Of a stretch of DNA of 64,000 bases, positions 1-9,261 are shown one piece after another. The notes below the pieces were generated by a model. That model saw only the letters and a list, made by a program, of their open reading frames with translations. It was not told the origin of the DNA and ran no database searches. The DNA lies in NCBI RefSeq assembly GCF_005484965.1, contig NZ_CP034036.1, positions 2,976,001 through 3,040,000 on the forward strand. Reading direction: 5' to 3'. Made by a program: the position numbers and the translations under genes. The first letter of the stretch is position 1. Each line of letters begins with the position of its first letter. The DNA is from Brenneria nigrifluens DSM 30175 = ATCC 13028 (lineage in GTDB: Bacteria; Pseudomonadota; Gammaproteobacteria; Enterobacterales; Enterobacteriaceae).

Positions 1-117
1 ATCGAGATTGCCGATGGCGACAATCCGATCGCCGACAATCGCGACGTCAGAGACATACGGCTCAGCACCGCTGCCATCAACCACCGTGACTGCGCGGAAC
101 AGCAAATCAAACGCCAT
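1..117 (-). CDS. N-acyl-D-amino-acid deacylase, N-terminus only (cut by window edge)
   Basis: This is the first 39 codons of a gene that runs off the left edge. The ATG is at 117, two bases beyond the stop of the transporter ATPase gene, so it is the last visible gene of that operon. The residues DLLFRAVTVVDGSGAEP followed by a DVAIVGDRIVAIGNL segment match the N-terminal composite beta-domain of D-aminoacylases (amidohydrolase superfamily). These zinc enzymes release D-amino acids from N-acyl derivatives. The metal-binding part lies outside the window, so activity cannot be judged. The neighbouring D-carbamoylase and peptide importer support a D-amino-acid role. Dihydroorotase- or hydantoinase-like enzymes begin similarly and remain possible. 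Confidence 0.75.
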   Translation of the reverse strand, partial: MAFDLLFRAVTVVDGSGAEPYVSDVAIVGDRIVAIGNLD

Positions 118-119
118 AG

Positions 120-1760
120 TCAGATCCTCCGGCCTGAGGCGAAATCCCAGCCTTTACCTGGAACCGCATCCATCAATTGTTGAGTATAGGGATGCCGCGG
201 CGACGCCAGCACATCGGCTGCCGCTCCGTACTCGATCACCTCGCCGTGCTGCATCACCAGCACGTCGTCGCACAGCTGTGCCGCCACCCGCAGATCGTGA
301 GTGATAAATAAAATGGCGACGCCCAGCCGACGCTGGATGTCGTCGAGCAATTGCAGTACTTGTGCCTGCACAGAGACGTCGAGCGCCGACACCGCTTCAT
401 CGGCGACGATCACGTCCGGCTCCATCGCCAGCGCACGGGCAATGGCGATACGTTGCCGCTGTCCACCGGAAAATTGATGCGGGAAACGATCAATGGCGTC
501 AGCTGGCAGTCCGACTAGCTCCAGCAGTTGCTGACCACGTGCCCAGGCCTGAGCATAAGAGACGCCATGGTTCATCGGGCCTTCCACTAAGCTGTTGCCA
601 ATGCTGATGCGCGGATTGAGCGAACGGTTAGGGTCCTGGAAGACCATCTGGATGCGTTTGCGATGAGGTTTGAGCCCGGCGGTAGAGAGTTCGGAAATAT
701 CGTTACCGGTGATGCGTATCGCCCCTTCGTCAGGCGTCAGCAGGCGCATCACACAACGCGCCATCGTCGACTTGCCGGAACCGCTTTCGCCGACAATACC
801 CAACGTGCGGCCGCGCTTAAGGCTGAATGTCACGTCATGCAACGCACGCGTGCCCTCGCGCCGCTTGCCGAACCAGCTCAGTGCGCCACCTTTGGGAGGG
901 TAGATTTTGCCCAGTTCAACAACATCAAGGACGACCTGCGCGCTGGTCGCCTGGCGCGCGGGCCTTGGCGCCAAGCTAGGCACCGCAGCCAGAAGGGCTT
1001 TGGTATAATCCTCACTCGGTTGCGACAGTACCTGCTGCAAGGCGCCGCATTCGACGATATTTCCCTGGCGCATCACGCAGACGCGATCGGCGATATCCAC
1101 CACTACTCCCATATCGTGGGTGATAAACAACACCGCGGTACCGTGCTTTTGCTGTAGTTCGCGGATCAATTTGAGGATCTGTTGCTGCGTGGTTACGTCC
1201 AGCGCGGTGGTCGGCTCATCAGCAATCAACAGGCGAGGTTCGAGCACCAGTGCCATCGCGATCATAATACGCTGGCGCTGGCCGCCGCTAAGCTGATGCG
1301 GATACGCACCATAGACGCGGTTAATATCCGGCAGATGCGTCTGCGCCAGAGCATCCATCACCCGAGCATGACGTTCCCCTGCGCTGAGACCAGTGTGCGT
1401 TTGCAGCACCTCATCGATCTGCCGTCCCACCGTCAGCACCGGGTTAAGGGCGGTCATCGGTTCCTGGAAAATCATCGCCATACGGCTGCCACGCAGTGCC
1501 TTGAGTCGTCCATTACTGACCCGCAAAACGTCTTCGCCATCCAGCAGAATACGTCCACTCGCAACCCTGAGCGCGCCTTTCGGCAGCAGGCCAAGCATCG
1601 CCAGCGATGTCACCGACTTACCCGAACCGCTTTCACCGACTAGGCACAGTGTCTCCCCGGCGCGAATGCTGAAGGAGATATCCTGCAAAATCGGCGCACC
1701 TTGCGCGGTGTTCACAGACAGGCAATCCACACGCAGGATATCGTTTTGTTGTTCGCTCAT
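120..1760 (-). CDS. Dipeptide-type ABC transporter, fused two-domain ATPase (DppD-DppF type)
   Basis: The 546-residue protein carries two complete ABC cassettes, as in GsiA or YejF. It would power uptake of short peptides or modified amino acids at the inner face of the membrane. Each half has a Walker A GESGSGKS (about residues 40-47 and 325-332), a signature (LSGGQRQR and FSGGQRQR) and a Walker B followed by DEPTTALD or DEAVSALD. Each half also ends with the C-terminal extension typical of oligopeptide ATPases. The start overlaps the stop of the upstream permease by four bases, so the genes are translationally coupled. A single gene replaces the usual DppD plus DppF pair. The substrate is inferred from the D-amino-acid neighbours. 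Confidence 0.95.
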   Translation of the reverse strand: MSEQQNDILRVDCLSVNTAQGAPILQDISFSIRAGETLCLVGESGSGKSVTSLAMLGLLPKGALRVASGRILLDGEDVLRVSNGRLKALRGSRMAMIFQEPMTALNPVLTVGRQIDEVLQTHTGLSAGERHARVMDALAQTHLPDINRVYGAYPHQLSGGQRQRIMIAMALVLEPRLLIADEPTTALDVTTQQQILKLIRELQQKHGTAVLFITHDMGVVVDIADRVCVMRQGNIVECGALQQVLSQPSEDYTKALLAAVPSLAPRPARQATSAQVVLDVVELGKIYPPKGGALSWFGKRREGTRALHDVTFSLKRGRTLGIVGESGSGKSTMARCVMRLLTPDEGAIRITGNDISELSTAGLKPHRKRIQMVFQDPNRSLNPRISIGNSLVEGPMNHGVSYAQAWARGQQLLELVGLPADAIDRFPHQFSGGQRQRIAIARALAMEPDVIVADEAVSALDVSVQAQVLQLLDDIQRRLGVAILFITHDLRVAAQLCDDVLVMQHGEVIEYGAAADVLASPRHPYTQQLMDAVPGKGWDFASGRRI

Positions 1761-2632
1761 TCGCCGCCCCTTTTCTTCAGCCGCGGATCGAGGGCATCGC
1801 TGACCACATCGCCCAACAGGTTAATCGACAAAATACACAGAGAAAGAACCAGACCCGGCCACAGCACCAGAGAGGGTTTAAGCTGGAAGTAGACGCGGCC
1901 TTCGGAAATAATGTTTCCCCAGGTCGGAATTTCAGTACCGATGCCCGCGCCGAGAAATGACAGAATCGCTTCGGTCAGGATCGCCGATGCACAAATATAG
2001 GTACTCTGTACAATCAATGGCGCCAGTGTATTAGGCATCAGATGTCGGGTGAGAACCTTAAAGGTAGAGGTCCCCGTTAACACTGCGGCCTCTACGTAAG
2101 GCTCTTCACGCGCCGACAACACACGAGAGCGCACCAAACGAACGACCTGCGGTATCTCCGGCACCATAATCGCCACCATCACCGTCCAGATGCCCGAGCT
2201 GCTCAACGAAACGATGGCAATCGCCAGTAAGATGCCGGGGATCGCCATCAGGCCATCCATCACCCGCATCAACACAGCATCCAACCCGCGAAAGTATCCC
2301 GCCAACAACCCCAACGGCAGGCCAATCAGCACGCTCATCGCCGTGACTCCCAGGCCGACAATCAGTGAGATACGCGCGCCATAGACAATGCGCGAAAACA
2401 GATCGCGGCCATAGGCGTCGGTACCCAACCAAAACTCCTCGCCAGGCGGCCTGAGGCGAAATGCCGGCGACAGAGCCAGCGGATCGTGACTGGCGATCCA
2501 GGGCGCAAATATTGCCATGCCGACGATCAGCATCAGGATGACCAATGCAATGGCCGACATCAGCGGAATGCGAGGCAGTTTTACCAAACGACGCCGAGGT
2601 GTCGGCAAGATCGCAGAAACAGGTTTGCTCAT
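1757..2632 (-). CDS. Dipeptide-type ABC transporter permease (DppC/OppC family)
   Basis: This 291-residue inner-membrane permease has an N-terminal membrane segment at about residues 25-47, after a short basic cytoplasmic tail. A periplasmic stretch with WLGTDAYGRDLFSR, a hallmark of OppC/DppC proteins, follows. The remaining helices contain the EAA loop region (EAAVLTGTSTFKVLTRHLMPN) that docks the ATPase. It lies nine bases downstream of the DppB-like permease gene and overlaps the ATPase gene. The two permeases would form the channel of the importer encoded at 120-5211. Confidence 0.94.
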   Translation of the reverse strand: MSKPVSAILPTPRRRLVKLPRIPLMSAIALVILMLIVGMAIFAPWIASHDPLALSPAFRLRPPGEEFWLGTDAYGRDLFSRIVYGARISLIVGLGVTAMSVLIGLPLGLLAGYFRGLDAVLMRVMDGLMAIPGILLAIAIVSLSSSGIWTVMVAIMVPEIPQVVRLVRSRVLSAREEPYVEAAVLTGTSTFKVLTRHLMPNTLAPLIVQSTYICASAILTEAILSFLGAGIGTEIPTWGNIISEGRVYFQLKPSLVLWPGLVLSLCILSINLLGDVVSDALDPRLKKRGGE

Positions 2633-2641
2633 GCCATCCCC

Positions 2642-3583
2642 TTAATAACGAATCCGCGGATCGCTCAGCGCGTACGACAGGTCGATCAGCAGATTGATGA
2701 TGACATACACCCCGCTGGTCAGCAGGATCATGCCCTGGATCACCGGGTAGTCACGAGCCAGCACCGCATCGACAATCAACCGCCCCAACCCCGGGATATT
2801 AAATACGCTTTCGGTCACCACCACGCCGGAGATCATCAGCGCGAAACCGGTGCCGATCACCGTCAGGATCGGGATCATCGAATTTCGCAGGGCATGGCGG
2901 AACAGCACATGGATCTCCGGCAATCCTTTAGCCCGGGCGGTGCGAATATAGTCTTCGCCTAACACTTCCAGCACGCTGGCGCGGGTCATCCGCGCCACTA
3001 GAGCGATATAGACCGAAGACAACGTCAATGCCGGTAAGATAATGCGCTGAACGAACGGCCAGATCCCATTGGTGATGCTGCTAAACCCCTGTACCGGCAA
3101 CCATTTCAATTCGATGGCAAACAGGGTGATCAGCAGGTAGCCAATCACAAACACCGGTACTGAGAACCCCAGCACCGACGAAGACATCACCAGATTGTCG
3201 ATCCAACTGCCATGTTTCCACGCCGCCAGCACACCAAGCGGCACCGAGATCAGGATGGTGAAGGAAATCGCCACCAGCGCCAGGCTCAGGGTCGGTTCCA
3301 GGCGCTGGCCAATCATGGTCAGCACCGGCGTCTGGGCCATAAGGGAAGTGCCGAAGTCGCCATGCAACAACTGCGAGATCCAGACAAAAAATTGCTGATA
3401 CAACGGCTGGTTCAATCCCAGACTTTCACGAATCGCTTCCAGCTGCTGTGGGGTCGCCATGTCGCCAGCAATGATCGCCGCCGGATCCCCCGGCGACAAC
3501 CGCAGCAACAGGAAGACAAACAGCGCCACCACCAGCATCACCGGGATGGCCGCCAGTACGCGGCGAATGAAGTAACCAGACAC
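2642..3583 (-). CDS. Dipeptide-type ABC transporter permease (DppB/OppB family)
   Basis: I start the gene at the GTG at 3583 because it is preceded by a good ribosome-binding site (GGAGG, seven bases upstream). A longer reading would run into the upstream binding-protein gene. The 313-residue product begins with the DppB-type first helix (FIRRVLAAIPVMLVV). It then has LRLSPGDPA, the EAA-loop motif RTARAKGLPE and a C-terminal DPRIRY ending, all standard for the family. It pairs with the DppC-like permease just downstream and lies 32 bases after the substrate-binding protein gene. Confidence 0.93.
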   Translation of the reverse strand: MSGYFIRRVLAAIPVMLVVALFVFLLLRLSPGDPAAIIAGDMATPQQLEAIRESLGLNQPLYQQFFVWISQLLHGDFGTSLMAQTPVLTMIGQRLEPTLSLALVAISFTILISVPLGVLAAWKHGSWIDNLVMSSSVLGFSVPVFVIGYLLITLFAIELKWLPVQGFSSITNGIWPFVQRIILPALTLSSVYIALVARMTRASVLEVLGEDYIRTARAKGLPEIHVLFRHALRNSMIPILTVIGTGFALMISGVVVTESVFNIPGLGRLIVDAVLARDYPVIQGMILLTSGVYVIINLLIDLSYALSDPRIRY

Positions 3584-3615
3584 AGGCACCTCCGGCAGTA
3601 GTCTTTGCCCGACAA

Positions 3616-5211
3616 TTAGTCGCTTTTCTCGACGTTCCAGAACACCGTAGAGGGGCCGGTCAGTAAGTGGCTGATATGTCTGCTCCACACCGCCACATCA
3701 TAGAATTGCCCCAGCGGAATGTAGTTGACCTGATCCATTGCTCGCTTCTGGATCTCGACGGCAATCTCTTTCTGCCTTGCCGGATTGGTCGCGGTGGCGA
3801 AATCCACTTTTAGCTGATTCATCTGTGGGTCGGTCGGCCAGCCAAACCATGCGCCCTTGCGTCCGCCACCATCAAGCATCGGATTGACCACCGGGTTCCA
3901 GATGGTTTCAGCATTCCAGTAAGTGAAGAACAGGTTCCAGCCGCCCTGTGACGGCGGGTTCGGATTGGCCCGACGCGACACCAGGGTCTGCCAGTCCATC
4001 GGTTGCAAATCCACTTTAAAACCGGCCTTGCGCAGCGCCTGAGCCGCGACCACCGGTTGTGACGCCTGACTCGGCACGTCGGTCGGCTGCATGATCACCA
4101 CCGGCGTACCGTCGTAACCGGCTTTCTTCAGCAGTGCGTTGGCCGCTTCAAGATTACCGCCGTTAAGCAGCGACTCTCCGCCAGCCTGGCTTTCCAGAGC
4201 CGTGCCGCAGCCGAATACCGACGCGCATAGCTTGAAGTACTGCGGGTTGCCCACCAGCGCATCGAGCACATCTTTCTGGTTCATCGCCAACAAGGCGGCG
4301 CGACGGATGTCAGGGTTGTCAAATGGCGGATAAAGAAAGTTCATCCGTCCACCGGTCATCGAACCCAGTTTGCTCAAGGTGCCGAACTTGAGATTCGGAT
4401 CGGCCTGCACCATCGGCAGCAGATCGATTGGCAGCTGTTCGATAAAGTCGATGTCGCCGGATGATAACGCATTGATTGCCATCATCCGGTCCGGCATGTT
4501 GATCCATTCGACGCGATCAACCTTCACCACCTTGCCGCCCACGGTGCCGCTGGCCGGCTCTTTGCGCGGCACGTATTGCTGGAATTTTTCGTAAACCACG
4601 CGATTACCGGGATCAAATTCACTGGCGACAAACTTATACGGACCGGAACCGGTGTAGTCAGCGATCATTTTGCCGTCCGGCGTGTTGGCCACCCGCTCTG
4701 GCATCATAAATGCCGCAACCGACGAAGGCTTCGCCAGCAGTTGCAGCACATAGCCGAAGGGTTTAGCCAGCTTCAGGGTGATAGTTTTATCATTGGTGGC
4801 AGTAATGCTGTCGGTGTACTTCATCATCAGTTGGCCGCCGACATCGTAGCGCGCCCAGCGTTTGAGAGAGGCGACACAATCGGCGGCGGTCACCGGTTTG
4901 CCGTCATGCCATAGCAGACCGTCGCGCAGGGTAAAGGTGTAAGTCAGAGCATCCGGCGAAACGGTCCATTCGGCCATTTGCGGCTTAGGCGCCAGCTCTT
5001 CGTCCATGCCAATCAGGGTGTCGTAAATCATATAGCCGTGATTACGGGTGATCTGCGCCGTTGTCGCGATCGGGTCCAGCACGCGCAATGAAGATGACAT
5101 CACCGCACGCAACGTTTTCTCCGCCGCCATAGCGGACGGGGAGGTGATGGCGGCGCTCAGGCCGATCGAAAGCAGACAGGCGATCAAAAAACAGGACGGA
5201 TATAGTTTCAT
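3616..5211 (-). CDS. ABC transporter periplasmic substrate-binding protein (SBP_bac_5 family)
   Basis: The product is the periplasmic receptor of the importer. I place the start at 5211, where a GGAGTG ribosome-binding site precedes an ATG that opens directly into a signal peptide (basic residues, hydrophobic core, AMA-AE cleavage near residue 30). The mature part follows the DppA/OppA fold, with the family motifs YTFTLRDGLLWHDGKPVTA and a W-rich C-terminal lobe. The length of 531 residues is normal. Ligand specificity cannot be read from sequence, but the D-carbamoylase upstream and the D-aminoacylase downstream point to N-modified D-amino acids or D-peptides. Confidence 0.93.
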   Translation of the reverse strand: MKLYPSCFLIACLLSIGLSAAITSPSAMAAEKTLRAVMSSSLRVLDPIATTAQITRNHGYMIYDTLIGMDEELAPKPQMAEWTVSPDALTYTFTLRDGLLWHDGKPVTAADCVASLKRWARYDVGGQLMMKYTDSITATNDKTITLKLAKPFGYVLQLLAKPSSVAAFMMPERVANTPDGKMIADYTGSGPYKFVASEFDPGNRVVYEKFQQYVPRKEPASGTVGGKVVKVDRVEWINMPDRMMAINALSSGDIDFIEQLPIDLLPMVQADPNLKFGTLSKLGSMTGGRMNFLYPPFDNPDIRRAALLAMNQKDVLDALVGNPQYFKLCASVFGCGTALESQAGGESLLNGGNLEAANALLKKAGYDGTPVVIMQPTDVPSQASQPVVAAQALRKAGFKVDLQPMDWQTLVSRRANPNPPSQGGWNLFFTYWNAETIWNPVVNPMLDGGGRKGAWFGWPTDPQMNQLKVDFATATNPARQKEIAVEIQKRAMDQVNYIPLGQFYDVAVWSRHISHLLTGPSTVFWNVEKSD

Positions 5212-5285
5212 TGTTAACACTCCAGTAAATAGCAAACCCTGGTGTCGGGAATTGCGGTGTGTGCAATGTAATGTGGCAATGTTGG

Positions 5286-5378
5286 ATGCCCGAAACCGCA
5301 GTCGAAGATCGTAATTTTCACCTCATTTTCAGCGATAAATTCACCACTCAGATATACGTGCGCATGGCTCGATATCTC
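5286..5378 (-). pseudogene. Remnant of a class-IV (D-amino-acid) aminotransferase
   Basis: Between the carbamoylase stop and the binding-protein gene, one minus frame reads SHAHVYLSGEFIAENEVK followed by ITIFDCGFGH. This is the unmistakable N-terminal pattern of class-IV PLP aminotransferases (VYLNGEF...EAKISIFDRGF), which include D-alanine aminotransferase. Only about 30 codons survive and no start codon precedes them in frame. The usual Arg of the FDRGF motif is Cys, and the rest of the roughly 280-residue enzyme is missing. I infer that a D-amino-acid aminotransferase once sat in this operon and was deleted. Confidence 0.6.
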
Positions 5379-5382
5379 CGGG

Positions 5383-6306
5383 TTAGGGACGTTCAACGCC
5401 GGTCTGACGGGTAATAATGCCGTAGTGTTCGATGCGTCGGTGACGGGCGAAGTTGAAGATGGTGTTCTTGCCAAACCGGCACAGATCCATGTCGCAACGG
5501 TGGGAAATCAGCTCATCGCCCCGCCCGCTGGCTCTGGCCACCACAAAACCGTTGGGATCAACAATCACGCTACCGCCCATCAGTGGGAATCCATCCTCTA
5601 CCCCGGCCTTCGCCACCCCTACCACCCAGGTAGCGTTCTGGTAAGCGCCAGCCTGCATGCAGAGTTCGGAATGGAACAGCCGTTGCGTTTCACCTTCCTC
5701 AGGTTGCTGTGAATTGACTGAAGGCGTGTTGTAGCCCAGAGTGATCAGCTCAACGCCCTGTAACCCCATAACACGATAGGTTTCTGGCCAGCGGCGGTCG
5801 TTACAGATGCACATGCCCATCACCGCACCCTGATTTTCCCAGGTCGGAAAACCAAGATCGCCAGGTTCGAAATAGCGTTTTTCCAGATGCTGAAAATCAC
5901 GATGCGGGTCGAACTCAACATGCCCCGGCAGATGCACCTTGCGGTATTTTCCAACGATGTTGCCTTGGCGATCGGTAACGATTGAGGTGTTGTAGTGATG
6001 CCCATCGGGGGTCAGTTCGGCGTAACCAAAGGTTATGGCAATACTATGCTCGCGGGAAAAATCGAATAATGGACGCGTCACGCCACTCGGCATTTCGCGC
6101 TCGAACCAGCTATCGACTTCGCGCTGATCTTCCATATACCAACGTGGAAAAAACGTCGTCAGGGCCAGCTCAGGGAACACCACCAGTTCACATCCTTGCT
6201 GCCGCGCCTGTTCCAGTAATGCCAGCATCCGCTGGACCACACACTCTCTTGAGTCGTTTTTTTGGATCGCTCCCAACTGGGCCCCGCCAATTACGATTTC
6301 GCGCAT
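5383..6306 (-). CDS. N-carbamoyl-D-amino-acid hydrolase (nitrilase superfamily)
   Basis: The enzyme hydrolyses N-carbamoyl-D-amino acids to D-amino acid, ammonia and carbon dioxide. It has 307 residues, close to the 304 of the Agrobacterium D-carbamoylase. It shares long identical blocks with that enzyme from memory, including VFPELALTTFFPRW, GKYRKVHLPGH, HLEKRYFEPGDLGFP and ICNDRRWPET. The catalytic triad is visible as Glu46, Lys123 and Cys168. The start has a GGAGGA site seven bases upstream. It is the first gene after the LysR regulator and is followed by the aminotransferase remnant and the importer, suggesting scavenging of N-carbamoyl-D-amino acids. No hydantoinase is visible. Confidence 0.9.
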   Translation of the reverse strand: MREIVIGGAQLGAIQKNDSRECVVQRMLALLEQARQQGCELVVFPELALTTFFPRWYMEDQREVDSWFEREMPSGVTRPLFDFSREHSIAITFGYAELTPDGHHYNTSIVTDRQGNIVGKYRKVHLPGHVEFDPHRDFQHLEKRYFEPGDLGFPTWENQGAVMGMCICNDRRWPETYRVMGLQGVELITLGYNTPSVNSQQPEEGETQRLFHSELCMQAGAYQNATWVVGVAKAGVEDGFPLMGGSVIVDPNGFVVARASGRGDELISHRCDMDLCRFGKNTIFNFARHRRIEHYGIITRQTGVERP

Positions 6307-6427
6307 GCGCTATTCCTCCACCAGGCCGACCCGATGCCGGCAACCCTTTTTGCATTGCTTAGGGTCATTGTGGGAGGTTCAGAGCGCTATGTCGTATACC
6401 AATATGTGGTCCTTGCTTAACCTGAAG

Positions 6428-7348
6428 TTAATCCATATTGAACAGGTGAAAGCCGCCCGCGGCCAACGTGCTGCGCAGATGCTCGATAAACACCTGCGCA
6501 AATTGCGCCAGAGGTTCATGCCGCAAATGCACCAGGCTGATGGTCAGGCGTTCTTCGTTAAGTATCGGCAGTACCGCCATACGCTCTGCACCCGATGCAC
6601 GGAAGGAAATTTCATCAACCACCGAAAAACCGGTGCCATTTTTCACCAGCGCGCAGGCATGGTGCGGGGAATCGACATCAATACTCGGCCGATACGGCAA
6701 TCCCACCCGTTCGAAAGCCTGCTTCATAAAACTGTGGAATGGGGTATCGGCGGAATAACCGATAAACGGCATCTCCGCCAGCGCATCTGGTAATTCGTTT
6801 GCCGGTATCCGGGTCAAAGGATGATCCGCGGGACACACCACCATCCCCCGGATATAGCTCAGCGGGACGGCGCGTAAGTTGGGATGATCAATAGGAAACA
6901 GAGAAATGCCAAGATCCGCCTGCTGGTCAAGCAACCGTTCCCGTAACAGCATATGACGTAAACACTCCAGGCTGACGAGGATATCTTCGTTGCACTGCCG
7001 GAAAGCACCGATGGCGTCTGGCACCAATTGATGCCCCAGACTGGGGCTGCTGGCAATGCGCAGCACACCGTGGCGCTGCTGCACCAGGTTGTGAAGCGTA
7101 GTGTTAACCCGCTGGATATCACGGTACACCGACTCAACGTCATTGAACAGGCAGCGCGCCTCCGGCGAAGGATATAGTCGCCCCTTAACCCGTTCGAACA
7201 ACTGGAAGCCAATACGCGCCTCGGTGTGGGAGAGCATCCGACTGACCGCTGGCTGAGACACATACAAAAGTTGCGCGGCGCCGTTGATCGAACCGGTGAT
7301 CATGACCGCCCGAAATACTTCAATCTGACGCAGATTAAGTAACTGCAT
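6428..7348 (-). CDS. LysR-family transcriptional regulator
   Basis: I start it at the ATG at 7348, preceded by GGAGG at seven bases, giving 306 residues. The N-terminal winged helix-turn-helix is clear (LRQIEVFRAVMITGSINGAAQ, then YVSQPAVSRMLSHTEARIGF). A periplasmic-binding-protein-like effector domain follows. It lies upstream of and in the same direction as the D-amino-acid block (120 bases before the carbamoylase) and is divergent from the AEC carrier at 7524. The effector is likely a substrate of one of these units; which unit it controls is not determined. Confidence 0.9.
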   Translation of the reverse strand: MQLLNLRQIEVFRAVMITGSINGAAQLLYVSQPAVSRMLSHTEARIGFQLFERVKGRLYPSPEARCLFNDVESVYRDIQRVNTTLHNLVQQRHGVLRIASSPSLGHQLVPDAIGAFRQCNEDILVSLECLRHMLLRERLLDQQADLGISLFPIDHPNLRAVPLSYIRGMVVCPADHPLTRIPANELPDALAEMPFIGYSADTPFHSFMKQAFERVGLPYRPSIDVDSPHHACALVKNGTGFSVVDEISFRASGAERMAVLPILNEERLTISLVHLRHEPLAQFAQVFIEHLRSTLAAGGFHLFNMD

Positions 7349-7523
7349 TCGATTTACCTCCGAGGAATGAACGGCGTGCACATAACCACCCATGCTTAAC
7401 ACCAGGTTATAGGGTGTTAGCAATTAGTATGCCAAGGACATAAGCACAGCGAAAATTGCGCTGACAGCGGGGAAATGGTCCAGCAATAATATAATTCACC
7501 CGTGTTTTATCGGAGCCTTTACT

Positions 7524-8423
7524 GTGACCGTTTCACAAACCATCCTGCCCGTCTTTCTGTTGATCATCCTGGGATATATTCTGGCCCTCCGGGGGACGCT
7601 CGATCCCCATGCCAACAAGGTGCTGGGCGGTCTGGCTTTCAAGCTGTTTATGCCGATGGTTCTGTTTACGGGGATGGTTAACGCGCCGCTGCACGATGGC
7701 CTGAACATCAGGATCTTGGCGGCCTATTTCGTTCCGGCGCTATTTATTTTCGCCGTGGTCAACCTGTTCGCCCACCGCAGCGTGGGACATCCGACCCCTT
7801 TCGGCCTGACCGCCTCCTTTTCCAACAATGCCCTGATCGGCCTGGCAATGGTGGGCGGGCTGTATGGCAACGCCGGTCTGGTGTTGCTGTTTACCGTACT
7901 CGCCGTACACAGCCTGCTGCTGTTCAGCTTTCAGAGCCTGTATAGCTGTCTCGCCGGTAGCGTACCCTTTAAGCCCGGTGTTCTGGTAGCCAGCCTCGCC
8001 AACCCGATGATCGTCGGATTGCTGTTGGGAACGGCGGTTAATCTGTCGGGCCTGATACTGCCGGACTGGAATATGAAACTGGCAACCTGGCTGGCGCAAG
8101 CGGCATTACCCTGTGCGCTGATCGTTCTTGGCGCCAATCTCTCCGGCTATCGACTTCGCCCTGACGCCCATGTGGTCGGCATCACCGTCGCCAAACTGGC
8201 CGCCATGCCGCTGCTGGTTCTGCTGGTATGTATACTGCTGGGCATTAGCGGCATGCCACGCGGGGTGTTGGTGCTGATGGCCGCCAATCCCTCCGGCGTC
8301 AACGTGCTGGGATTTTCGCGCTCGCAGCAAGACAGCCAGATTATCAGTTCGGCCATTTGTCTGACGACGTTATTGTCGATAGCAACCATTCCACTATGGA
8401 TATGGATCAATAGCCTGCTTTGA
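7524..8423 (+). CDS. AEC-family membrane carrier (auxin efflux/malate permease type)
   Basis: This 299-residue protein is made of about ten hydrophobic helices with the two inverted halves typical of the AEC family. The conserved FSNNALIGLAM and ANPSGVNVLGF segments occupy the expected crossing positions. I accept the GTG at 7524 because of a GGAG eight bases before it. AEC carriers export or exchange organic acids, amino-acid derivatives or auxin-like acids. It stands alone, divergent from the LysR gene at 6428-7348 with 175 bases between them, so LysR control is plausible. Confidence 0.88.
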   Translation: MTVSQTILPVFLLIILGYILALRGTLDPHANKVLGGLAFKLFMPMVLFTGMVNAPLHDGLNIRILAAYFVPALFIFAVVNLFAHRSVGHPTPFGLTASFSNNALIGLAMVGGLYGNAGLVLLFTVLAVHSLLLFSFQSLYSCLAGSVPFKPGVLVASLANPMIVGLLLGTAVNLSGLILPDWNMKLATWLAQAALPCALIVLGANLSGYRLRPDAHVVGITVAKLAAMPLLVLLVCILLGISGMPRGVLVLMAANPSGVNVLGFSRSQQDSQIISSAICLTTLLSIATIPLWIWINSLL

Positions 8424-8488
8424 CCTACCGCGATACCCACGCCAGCCCCTGTGCCTCGCGACATTGGCAATCTACTGCCTCAGCTCAT

Positions 8489-8599
8489 TTCCGTGCGGTC
8501 TTTTGGGCTCAGGATGTAAGTAAAAGAGGACATGAGGCGTGGGTGATCAACCTTCCTGGATGCGGTAGATCTGATAACTATGAAGAAATGACCGGTAAT
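8489..8599 (+). pseudogene. Possible fragment of an alpha/beta hydrolase
   Basis: The gap 8424-8775 holds no intact gene. One plus frame contains SKRGHEAWVINLPGCGRSDN, which resembles the strand-loop region of alpha/beta hydrolases (RG-x-V-x-x-x-DLPG-x-GRSD). The reading frame continues only to 8650 and has no nucleophile elbow, so it can only be a relic. The evidence is one short stretch, and chance resemblance is possible. Confidence 0.3.
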
Positions 8600-8738
8600 C
8601 ATGAAAAAATGGCGATGAGAAAATCTGGACTGGTAGGACCGTACTTCTAAAGCCATCACAGCCGCCCATGCAAGTGGCCGGACGCTGAAAATTTTAAGAT
8701 CTCATCTTCGCAATAGCGCCAGAGAAAATAAAAGCAAT

Positions 8739-8760
8739 AAGGGCCAATCAATAGGCCCTT
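8739..8760 (-). terminator. Probable rho-independent terminator of the YjjA-like gene
   Basis: A perfect 7-bp stem (AAGGGCC/GGCCCTT) with an 8-base loop lies 15 bases beyond the stop of the minus-strand gene at 8776. On that strand a T-run precedes it and a T-rich stretch follows. The trailing T-run is interrupted, so termination may be incomplete. Confidence 0.6.
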
Positions 8761-8775
8761 AAAAAAAGATCTTTA

Positions 8776-9261
8776 TCAGGAAATAAAATTCGCACCTTGC
8801 TTTAATACCACATCACAGGCCTTGGTTTTTACCTTTTCGGCCAGTGGCGTATTCCCGATGCTATTCAGATTCAACTGTTTTCCGTCGCTGGTATTCAGAA
8901 GACCAGCCAACCCTTGCGTATAGTCGGTCTGTTGCTGTTTCTCCTGCTGGGAAGAAAGACCAAGCTTATCCAATAATTGGTTTTTAACGTTTTCGGTATT
9001 GGTTGCTGAAACCAGTTTTTGTTCCACACAGTATTGCAGAATCCCGGCAGCGTTGTTCATATTGCCGGCACTCAGCGTCTGATTGCCGCCGTTGAGCAGC
9101 CCTGCCAATCCACTCTGGCTTGCGGATGAAGAGCTATTCTGACCTAATTGACCCATCGCACTGGAAAGCGAATCCTGCAAACTTGCCGCCTGAACGTAGC
9201 CTGCCATCATAAAAATTGCCAAACCAACGGTACTCGCTACGCCTCTGATTGATTTCATCAC
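8776..9261 (-). CDS. yjjA: YjjA-like secreted protein (DUF2501)
   Basis: The 161-residue product begins with a Sec signal peptide (MMKSIRGVASTVGLAIFMMA, cleavage after VQA). A Ser/Gln/Asn-rich low-complexity stretch follows, then a conserved C-terminal region with two cysteines (QYCVEQKLVSATNTENVKNQ and KTKACDVVLKQGA). This matches the enterobacterial DUF2501 family (E. coli YjjA), periplasmic proteins of unknown function. The GTG at 9261 fits the GAGAG site seven bases upstream; the ATG at 9258 is an alternative. It is a single-gene unit with its own terminator. Confidence 0.85.
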   Translation of the reverse strand: MMKSIRGVASTVGLAIFMMAGYVQAASLQDSLSSAMGQLGQNSSSSASQSGLAGLLNGGNQTLSAGNMNNAAGILQYCVEQKLVSATNTENVKNQLLDKLGLSSQQEKQQQTDYTQGLAGLLNTSDGKQLNLNSIGNTPLAEKVKTKACDVVLKQGANFIS

